Under the pieces are notes generated by a model, which did no database searches, was not told the DNA's origin, and was given only the letters and a program-made list of their open reading frames with translations. A stretch of DNA of 64,000 bases, from NCBI GenBank assembly GCA_963691655.1, contig OY829329.1, forward strand, positions 56,495,408 through 56,559,407, written 5' to 3'. Positions 58,801 through 64,000 of this stretch are shown piece after piece. A program made the translations under genes and the position numbers. The first letter of the stretch is position 1, and every line of letters starts with the position of its first letter. This stretch comes from Toxonevra muliebris. Its lineage: Eukaryota > Arthropoda > Insecta > Diptera > Pallopteridae.

Positions 58801-59592
58801 TATGTATGTATAGAATTTATGTAGTTAAAGAGTTTGAGAATAAGGAGAAGATAATTAATTTCCTGTGGTCTATTTTGTATGACATCGATAATGACCACAA
58901 AGACCAGCAATTTAATTTGCTACTCTAGTACATTCTACTAGAACAAGTGAAGTATTTAAATTGGTTTGCTGGCCGGCATAAGTAGATAAAATTTATATTT
59001 TACTTCGTCGTCTTTCTTTTTGAAGTGCCTACTCTTAAAATGTTAAAGATGTTAGAGACAAGTATTATCAGGATGCAAGTCATTTTGTTATGCTACTTCA
59101 AAAGGCTTAAAATGTCAGTCACTTGAGTTATTAAGAATCTTAGATTCGTCTTACAAGTGATTATGTAATTTAATTTAGCTTAAATTAATAACCTAAAACC
59201 AAATTTCCTTAAAATATTCTGAAGAATTTACTACTGTTTCAATCATTTTTTTTTTAATGCTAAAACTAGTATTGTTTTAACCTTTAAAATAAATACAGCT
59301 AGCTTACGTACTACAAGTAAATCGTTAACACCCGTGAATATAATAGAAACAAATTAATATCAATCACAAATATTTACACAAAAATATAAAAATGTAATTC
59401 CATTTAATTTCAGTTGAATTGGCAAATATCGATCCTATGTATCAATACAGTTTGGCATGGTTTGTTTCATTATTTACATCATCAATTGATAACACCGAAA
59501 AGGTGGACGATATTGATGAGCGTTTAAAAGATTTACGCAAACATTTCACCTATAGTTTATATGTGAACATCTGCCGTAGCCTTTTTGAGAGG
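33368..59592 (+). CDS. Dhc36C: Axonemal inner-arm dynein heavy chain, Dhc36C/DNAH7-like (29 exons seen, 3' end outside)
   Basis: Twenty-nine GT-AG exons join without a frame break into 3284 codons from the ATG at 33368. Family proteins are about 4000 aa, so AAA5 (part), AAA6 and the C-terminal region lie beyond the window. In order: divergent tail (residues 1 to about 640), linker, AAA1 with GPAGTGKT (1339-1346) and CFDEFN (about 1389-1394), AAA2 GLPFGGKT (about 1620-1627), AAA3 GPTGTGKS (1988-1995), AAA4 GVGGSGRQS (2350-2358), coiled-coil stalk with microtubule-binding tip (about 2590-2900), and AAA5 from about 2990. The motor walks on doublet microtubules; DNAH7-type chains are single-headed inner-arm dyneins of motile cilia and sperm tails. 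Very high similarity to remembered DNAH7 across AAA1-AAA4, together with the quail and mEFTs neighbours, supports Dhc36C over Dhc62B or Dhc16F. Exon coordinates are in the group entries. Confidence 0.94.
35432..35508 (-). repeat. tRNA-like SINE head in dynein intron 4
   Basis: The minus strand shows ATGGTCTAGCAACTGCG (A-box-like) and GAGTGCGATTCCCGG (B-box-like) at tRNA spacing. The acceptor stem is not well paired. It is related in design to the heads at 4711-4783, 16568-16640 and 26761-26835. Confidence 0.6.
35900..36127 (-). mobile_element. Inverted copy of the ACAGGCTTAA-type MITE
   Basis: On the minus strand the right end reads AGCAGGCGTAATGAAA. The core has TCGCCACGATTCCTCATC, and the left part carries AACCCAGAATTACA and CACTGAATAGAGAT, matching the 50.2-kb copy. 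The left boundary is approximate. Confidence 0.65.
37007..37265. mobile_element. 259-bp TIR element with TA duplication
   Basis: The ends read GTGCATTTATACCCG and, inverted, GTGCTCTTGATACCCG. TA flanks both sides (37005-37006 and 37266-37267). The interior is AT-rich with further ACCCGGGTA-like motifs. It is consistent with a Tc1/mariner-type non-autonomous element. Confidence 0.6.
39031..39805. repeat. 11-bp satellite array, about 70 copies
   Basis: The unit AACTAGAACAG repeats head to tail with almost no variation. Only the first few units at the left edge differ (for example ATAGAACTAG and AACTAAAACAG). Every unit carries a CTAG tetramer, and stops occur in both orientations, so it cannot be coding. 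It lies 230 bp upstream of the exon 5 acceptor of the dynein gene. Confidence 0.95.
40035..41271 (+). CDS. Dhc36C: Dynein exons 5-7: tail
   Basis: Exons are 40035-40197, 40269-40502 and 40567-41271, all leaving phase 0. Exon 5 has [19 protein letters not shown]. Exon 6 has a YYQGN-like position replaced by [12 protein letters not shown], then [16 protein letters not shown]. Exon 7 has [27 protein letters not shown] and a long helical stretch ending MEQRLRV. This is the least conserved part of the molecule and is expected to bind intermediate/light chains or the axonemal docking site. The exon 7 acceptor (ATCGAAG) has a weak pyrimidine tract, so its exact start is less certain than the others. 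Confidence 0.88.
41272..42604. repeat. Dynein intron 7: worn tandem repeat of a CTCCGAATTCAATTTG-like unit
   Basis: From about 41580 to 42500 the intron is a long run of imperfect units built on CTCCGAAT(T/C)CAATTTG and TTCTGAATTCAA. The freshest part at about 42380-42440 has three near-identical 20-bp units (GTGTACTCCGAATCCAATTT). No coding content. Confidence 0.75.
42605..44949 (+). CDS. Dhc36C: Dynein exons 8-13: linker region
   Basis: Exons are 42605-43189, 43255-43544, 43643-43765, 43915-44068, 44249-44380 and 44473-44949. They encode the bent linker that carries the power stroke. Hallmarks are [31 protein letters not shown], then [65 protein letters not shown] and [18 protein letters not shown], all near-invariant in axonemal dyneins. 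The donor at 43190 (GAT|GTAAGC) lies in a longer open frame, but the short 65-bp intron is required to reach [13 protein letters not shown]. Phases fit at every junction. Introns here are 65-180 bp. Confidence 0.95.
45035..46361 (+). CDS. Dhc36C: Dynein exons 14-17: AAA1, the main ATPase site
   Basis: Exons are 45035-45193, 45263-45643, 45712-45858 and 45915-46361. They contain [33 protein letters not shown], the Walker A motif [17 protein letters not shown], the Walker B motif [19 protein letters not shown], sensor region [19 protein letters not shown] and the arginine-finger region with [20 protein letters not shown]. All catalytic motifs look intact, so the motor is predicted to hydrolyse ATP at AAA1. 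Confidence 0.97.
46362..46971. repeat. Dynein intron 17: worn repeats of CATTGGCATTGAA / AATGCTAATGCTAG
   Basis: Nearly the whole 610-bp intron is made of imperfect units of about 40-50 bp in which TTTCATTGGCATTGAA alternates with TTTTAATGCTAATGCTAGTT. Similar wording occurs in introns 11 (about 44095-44215), 23 (about 51225-51290) and 26 (about 53880-54360) of the same gene. Confidence 0.7.
46972..48723 (+). CDS. Dhc36C: Dynein exons 18-19: AAA2 and AAA3
   Basis: Exons are 46972-47085 and 47207-48723. Exon 18 holds the AAA2 P-loop GLPFGGKTT. Exon 19 (1517 bp, the longest) has [58 protein letters not shown], the AAA3 P-loop [29 protein letters not shown], the Walker [11 protein letters not shown] and the following [11 protein letters not shown]. 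The exon ends inside ...WHLDTR with two bases of the arginine codon. Motifs for nucleotide binding at both modules are intact. Confidence 0.97.
48789..49854 (+). CDS. Dhc36C: Dynein exons 20-21: AAA3-AAA4 junction and AAA4
   Basis: Exons are 48789-49575 and 49672-49854. They include [54 protein letters not shown], the AAA4 P-loop [18 protein letters not shown], and VFLFTDVQ joined to [20 protein letters not shown] and [12 protein letters not shown]. The EF-hand-like insert known in vertebrate DNAH7 between AAA3 and AAA4 aligns here with [17 protein letters not shown], which lacks the acidic calcium-loop residues. Loss of calcium binding there is inferred from that absence. Confidence 0.95.
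49855..50669. other. Dynein intron 21: SINE tail fragment and MITE
   Basis: Positions 49884-49966 match the tail half of the 4473-4783 SINE (TTAGGTT..GTTGGAGTGG, then ACACATAGGCCTGAATG and CATTGTGATACCACATG). Positions 50174 to about 50370 are a copy of the ACAGGCTTAA-type MITE. The rest is unremarkable AT-rich intron ending in TATTTTCTTAG. Confidence 0.75.
50174..50370 (+). mobile_element. ACAGGCTTAA-type MITE copy in dynein intron 21
   Basis: It starts AACAGGCTTAATGAACAAATG, contains CAGACGGCCGTTTCGGAATC and AATTCCTCATCAGTGATC, and ends near CACTGAATAGAGAT. The right TIR is not preserved as in the 18.9-kb copy. Confidence 0.7.
50670..52720 (+). CDS. Dhc36C: Dynein exons 22-26: end of AAA4, stalk and microtubule-binding tip
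   Basis: Exons are 50670-51016, 51080-51209, 51375-51980, 52049-52152 and 52355-52720. Exon 22 has [24 protein letters not shown]-type [13 protein letters not shown] and [13 protein letters not shown]. Exons 23-24 begin the first stalk helix, with heptad-like A/Q/E-rich sequence. The tip region includes [32 protein letters not shown] and [11 protein letters not shown]. The return helix spans exons 24-26, ending at [13 protein letters not shown] and [16 protein letters not shown]. Phases 2-1 at the short 51-52-kb exons agree. Confidence 0.95.
52180..52309. mobile_element. 130-bp pogo-like MITE occupying dynein intron 25
   Basis: The ends CAGTAGATG and CATCCACTG are inverted copies, and TA flanks both sides (52178-52179 and 52310-52311). 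CAGT termini with TA duplication are typical of pogo/Tigger-type elements. It fills most of the 202-bp intron (52153-52354), starting 27 bp after the donor and ending 45 bp before exon 26. Confidence 0.65.
53050..53351 (+). pseudogene. Worn non-LTR retrotransposon ORF2 tail
   Basis: Codons 53247-53351 read [17 protein letters not shown], then [10 protein letters not shown] and a stop. This is the same Cys/His tail type as the relic at 4417-5292. Sequence upstream to about 53050 fits only with frame changes, so the copy is old. It lies on the sense strand of dynein intron 26. Confidence 0.6.
54968..54988. repeat. (GT)n microsatellite
   Basis: An uninterrupted GT run in dynein intron 26. Confidence 0.85.
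55420..56085 (+). repeat. Purine-rich (A/G) block of about 650 bp
   Basis: The plus strand is overwhelmingly A and G (GAAAGAG, GGAAAAG, GAGGGA types) with very few pyrimidines. Spurious reading frames rich in R, K and E result. It lies on the sense strand of dynein intron 26 and encloses the hairpin at 55777-55835. Confidence 0.85.
55777..55835. repeat. Hairpin with 26-bp arms and 7-base loop
   Basis: The arms 55777-55802 and 55810-55835 are reverse complements with one mismatch; the core is CTTCCGATAGGGAA. The left arm is the only pyrimidine-rich interruption of the purine block, and the right arm returns to it. Confidence 0.9.
57995..59592 (+). CDS. Dhc36C: Dynein exons 27-29: start of AAA5
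   Basis: Exons are 57995-58282, 58355-58770 and 59414-59592. They contain [116 protein letters not shown], then [13 protein letters not shown] and [16 protein letters not shown]. The last donor (AGG|GTGAGT at 59592) leaves phase 0, and no continuing exon (expected to begin like DKLLFSF) is visible before 64000. Confidence 0.95.
58771..59413. other. Dynein intron 28, no recognised content
   Basis: A 643-bp AT-rich intron between GTATGT and TTTCAG. I see no repeat or coding segment in it. Confidence 0.8.
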
Positions 59593-60140
59593 GTGAGTAC
59601 ATAAACACTTAAATTTATAATTTAAAAATGTCAGATATAAAATATTTTGTTTAATAGTTTTTTAGGGTATCATTTCTATTTGATTGTTTAAAATTGAGGA
59701 GGTTTTTCAGTCGAGAAACTTGGGTATTTTCTAGCTTTAGATTAAGAATTTAAGCGTATTATCTTTAACCTTTAGTTGATAACCATTTGGCTATATATAA
59801 CTATAAATCCATCGATACTTTTCAATGGATTAGACTGCATGACTCCATTGAATGAACGATTGAAAAGAGTATCAAATGTTTTGTTGGCAAAATCTTTCCT
59901 ATAAAAAATAAAGGGATGCGGTAGGAGGGGATTTTCCGACAACAGAACTATTCTAGCAACGTTATTTTGGGGTCAACAACTGATTTATACTTATGATTGC
60001 TGGAGAAATAGCGACTGGTAATAAAAGTCTTGGGCCTCCATTGAAATTCCCTCATACATATTTTAAGTTTTTCCCCTCGCTTCAAAATTACCATTAAATT
60101 TGACATAAAAAATTTCACAGAAAACAAAAAATTGCAATAT

Positions 60141-60512
60141 TGGGTGCGTTTCCCAGGTGCAAATCAGAAAAGCTGATTTCAAAGTAATTAATAAAAAATC
60201 AGTTATTAGTGTTTGCTTCTTAGAAACGGCATGATGCGTTAGTTGTAAAATTTTTGAAAATCATTGAATTCTAGTTAGTGAAATGTTTTAATTACCTTCT
60301 TAAAATATATTTATATAATTTTTGGATGATTTCGAACTTGTACCGAGTTCGTCACTTCGATAGTTTAGAGAAATCATGCTGACCTGAAAAATCAGAAAAA
60401 TGATATGATTAGAAAAATGACGTCCGCTTTGCTAAAAAGAAGCACTTAGCGACGCGTTTCTAATACACTTTGAAAGCAGCTTTTCTGAGATTGCACCCGG
60501 GAAACGTACCCA
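60141..60512. mobile_element. 372-bp MITE with long TIRs (about 45 bp)
   Basis: The arms 60141-60185 and 60467-60512 are inverted copies with few mismatches and one indel. They begin TGGGT.CGTTTCCC.GGTGCAA and run through CAGAAAAGCTG to TTTCAAAGT. Weaker inverted similarity extends further inward. No clean target duplication is seen, so the superfamily is open. It lies in the intron after dynein exon 29. Confidence 0.8.
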
Positions 60513-62180
60513 TTATATTTACGGCTATTGTTATTACAATGTTTGGTGATGTACACCGCTTCCCAAATAACTATTGTGCGTCCTTCGAGAATCACAGTCT
60601 TATTATAATAAAGTATTGCTGTGAGCCCTATAATCCTTAAAGGGTTATAGTATTTCTATAACCTCTATGACTGTTATGAATCTTAGTATGAAGCCTATTT
60701 CCAACGTTTTCAACATGCCGTCTGGTATTAGATAGTCTCCCATTACATTTTCCGGCTTTTCATAAGCATAAAACATAGGTCCTTGAATGTGTTTTGGAAT
60801 TTCGGCATCCTCCTCACAAAATCTACATAGTCCATTTAAAGCTTATTATATTTAAGCATAGACTTAAAACGTATTTTTGAAACGTATAATTTGAAAGCAA
60901 AAGTTTAACATTTCATTTTAATGCCAACTAAATGCGTTTTAAATTCAATAAACCTTTTTATAATAATTGTGAAACTTTGCTTTTTTCCTCGATTTTTTCC
61001 ATAAATAACATTTATACATGAAATGCTTAAAATGAGTTATGCGTATGCATGAAAATGCTGCTTCTGCTTTTTTTAATTTAATACTACCGATTAAAATCAA
61101 TGAAAAAGTAGAGATGGAAAGAGAAAAAAATTGTGTGTTGCAATTAAAATGAATGGAAAAATAATAAAGCATAATATGCTGCTGGACTTAATGGAACAAC
61201 TAAAAAAAAACAACTACAGTGTAAACACAAGCGTAACAAAAGTAACTGCTATGACAGTGACGTTGTTACATATCGTTCACATTGATTGGTTGCCACCATT
61301 GGTTGCTGCTGCTGTACTGTTCTTTGGTGATGATGATGAAAATTGCATTTGAAAAATAATTTTTTATTCTACAGCACATTTCCAGCAATATGTCTGAAAC
61401 TTTTAAATATAATAAAAAGTTTTTTAATTAAAATGAATTTAAAATAAAAACGAAATGCAAAAAAAAAAAAAAAAAAGAAAACAGAAAACAAGATTTAAAA
61501 AACATTTTCTGTTTTTGTCTGTTGGCTATTAAATTATCAGGGAAGCGCAAGCACATATTAAAATTTATCATTGGCTACAACCAAAAAAAAAAAAAATATA
61601 TATTGCTATTTATGTTGAAAATTGGAATGTTTTTTTTTTTATTGCTCGATACCAAATAACTTTAATTTATTAAAATATTTTTCCATAAAAAAAGAAGAAA
61701 ATATGCACACACATAGTACTTTTGTACAAAAGTATCTCATTACGTGCTTCATTGCACCTGTCTATCAAGCCATCACGCTATAAATCTTTTGCCTATATTC
61801 GTGTAGGTACCCGTAGTACCTAGTATATGTGTGTATTTGTTTTTTTTTCTTACATCTTTTTATTCTGTTCAATTTGTTTTTTTGTATTTTTCGAAATGTA
61901 TCTCATTAATTTTGTGCTTTTTATCAGTCGTCGCACATCATGCATGCAAAAGTATAAATTCATTCGTGGTACCGCTACACACTACGAGCACCGTATCCAT
62001 GCATTGGTGATAATAATCCATTATCCTGCCCCATGGCGATATTTTTTGTCTCAAGCTTCTTCTTTTTTGTTGGTGTGGATATGTATAAATATCTATATAC
62101 ATTGTAAATCTTTTGAACTTTTTTGTTTGTATCGCATGTATGTCTGGTTGTGTGTATGTGGGTGTAAGCATTGATATGTA

Positions 62181-62306
62181 CACTGGCAGATCCAGATATT
62201 TTCAAAGGGGGTTATATATTTTTTGTTCAGTCTAAAATTATTAAAATCAAAATGTATGGAATTTTCGTTGGTATCCCCTAAAGCCCCATCCTAGGACCCA
62301 CCAGTG
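62181..62306. mobile_element. 126-bp hAT-type MITE with perfect 8-bp target duplication
   Basis: The ends are CACTGGCAGATCC and GGACCCACCAGTG (inverted, CACTGG outermost). GATATGTA is present on both sides (62173-62180 and 62307-62314). An 8-bp duplication with CA.TG termini is the signature of hAT transposition. The interior has G-run and C-run segments and no coding sequence. Confidence 0.85.
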
Positions 62307-64000
62307 GATATGTATATGTGTGCATTTGTCTTTTGACAGTTCCTTTTGATTTGCCAATTTTCAATATCCTCTTTTTTTTGTCTCTTGTTTATTTGGTGTT
62401 TATTTGTTTCATTTTATTTTTATGCCTGAATGCCCCGGTAGATTCTTCATCATAGTCAGAAAATGCTTTCAAAATACAGTAATTTTCACTTAAAGCGAAT
62501 TTTAGGGGGCCCAGTAAAAATAGTTTGAGAAAAGACAAATTGCTATGGCTGCACCAGTGATGTCACAGAAAAAAAATATACTCAGAAAGTGTAATTTTGT
62601 TTTCTATAATTTATTTGATACAACTCAAATTTTCACTTCTGCTTTTAAAATAAATTTCTAGTTAGGTTAAAATGGCTCTGTGTGGATGCCAGCGTGCTTA
62701 GCCCAAATGGCCCATTGTGATGATGAAGGAGCTAAGTCCATATCTCGATAATGCAGGCCATTTTAACCATTGAGGAAGCTGGCATTAGCATAAGAGATAA
62801 GTTAAAGTTTCATTTTCTTCTCCGTTATCTCAACTTGAATTTCCTGTAACCACCTAAGTCTACTAATGAAGTGCATGTTTGTTCAAGCTTTTCGTAGAAC
62901 CAATTCTATTGTCAGACATCAGACATCAGTAAAGAAATGGATTTAATTCTCATAAAATCGCTCTTCATTCGCCAATTGCTGTCTATCAATAATAAGAGTG
63001 TCAAACTTGTCGTTGAAGATTTCCTGACCTGTCCTTTATGTTTTCCTGGCCATTTCGAGATAGATTTTAGTCGCAGGGCAGCCAGCACATTATGAGTTAG
63101 GAAGTAAAATATGGTGTCCAAAAATTTGATGTTTGCACTTCTCAAATTACCAGTGATGCAGAGTGAAAGAGTTCTTTGGACTTATATAAGTATTTTCGTT
63201 CATATGAATTGCTTTGTAATGAGTCGTCTACCAGGCTATAACTAGGTAAACCATAATCAAAAGACGCTTGACTAAGAAAGTGTATAGCTAATAAATCAGT
63301 ATGCTCTATTTACTTTCTATCGTTATATTTTTTTAATTATATTTTTCAATCAAAGTTCGTTATAATTGAAAGCTATGCTCTTTTTGAATGCTAAATTGAT
63401 TCGTTGTAACCGAAAATTTGCTCTAACCGAAATTTAATTTTAAATGGGTTCGTTATAACCGAAAAGGGCTGTAGTTTTTATTTGTAAGTGATAAAGTTAC
63501 AAAACTTTTCTTTTTTTCCTACCCCCAAAAATTGAGCTGCAATGAGACTTTGCATAATCAATCTTCAACGAACCGTGTTTTCTTGAAAAGTTTCAGTTAG
63601 AAACTAATTTTGTAGCTCTTATGTGTTTATTTTCTTTAGGGTTCTTATATCTTAACACTTTAATATTATGCATTTTCCTTGTGAAATTGATTTTCGTTAC
63701 TCACGAAAATCCTGTCCCTATGGGAGCTTAGCAAATATATTTGTCATATATTTAAGGGGTTACATGGGTTTGAAAATTGGAATGGAGTAAAAGTCTAGGA
63801 GATAGAGCCTTGGGAAGTTACGCTCATTAAGACAAGTCGGCTGAAAACAGAAAACTTTAATCACCTTTTCCTCAAAACTCTATTTTTGAAGTCGGTTGAC
63901 ATGATTTCTCAATAAATAATGGACCAATCTTGTTCAAATTTACCACGCTTCTTTAAGATAAGATTGTCTAGTGCTTGAATGAAGGGTTTTATATTTTTTT

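Larger units (their letters stand above)
59593..64000. other. Start of a long dynein intron (at least 4.4 kb)
   Basis: No dynein exon or other gene is readable. Two TIR elements are listed separately (60141-60512 and 62181-62306). A worn match to the SINE tail lies at about 62656-62740. A-runs occur near 61460-61480. The short open frames (for example 61827-62174) are low-complexity or unrecognised. Confidence 0.7.

Noticed and set aside
59593..64000. Remaining dynein exons
   Set aside because: I looked for the conserved continuation (DKLLFSF-like start, AAA6 and C-terminal motifs) and found none. The gene must continue outside the window.

Overview
The window is nuclear DNA of a higher (schizophoran) fly, most likely a tephritid fruit fly or close relative. 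The basis is AT-rich DNA, short GT-AG introns, fly-type simple repeats, many small transposon relics, and three recognisable genes that I recall lying close together near 36C on Drosophila melanogaster 2L. The gene calls come from reading splice sites and protein motifs; the family placement within flies is inference.

Layout. (1) Positions 1-3068, minus strand: five exons of a six-repeat villin/gelsolin protein, best matched to quail. The 3' end runs off the window. The 5' end lies somewhere to the right; a phase-compatible candidate first exon sits at 25289-25339. (2) Positions 3069-30660: about 27 kb without a convincing gene apart from that candidate. It holds a nested retroposon pair (a tRNA-derived SINE with a 13-bp target duplication inside a non-LTR relic), a broken reverse transcriptase (about 21.29-22.71 kb), several terminal-inverted-repeat (TIR) elements, tRNA-like sequences and short tandem repeats. 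(3) Positions 30877-31934, minus strand: a complete three-exon mitochondrial elongation factor Ts gene (308 aa). (4) Positions 33368-59592, plus strand: 29 exons of an axonemal inner-arm dynein heavy chain, best matched to Dhc36C / vertebrate DNAH7. It is open for 3284 codons, from the N-terminal tail through AAA1-AAA4, the stalk and part of AAA5. The rest (about 750 aa by family length) must lie beyond 64000. (5) Positions 59593-64000: intron only.

The three genes do not form a pathway: quail bundles actin (known from ovarian nurse cells), mEFTs serves mitochondrial translation, and Dhc36C should power a ciliary or sperm-tail axoneme. Their adjacency looks like conserved gene order. mEFTs and Dhc36C are divergent and share a 1.4-kb spacer.

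The most unusual content is inside the dynein introns: a nearly homogeneous 775-bp array of an 11-bp repeat, a 1.2-kb worn short-period repeat filling one intron, another worn repeat type that recurs in several introns of the same gene, a purine-rich block with a 26-bp-arm hairpin, and several TIR elements with visible target duplications. I see no operon, CRISPR array, phage or bacterial system, and nothing that I would call a new molecular system. The new-looking material is repeat biology and gene structure.
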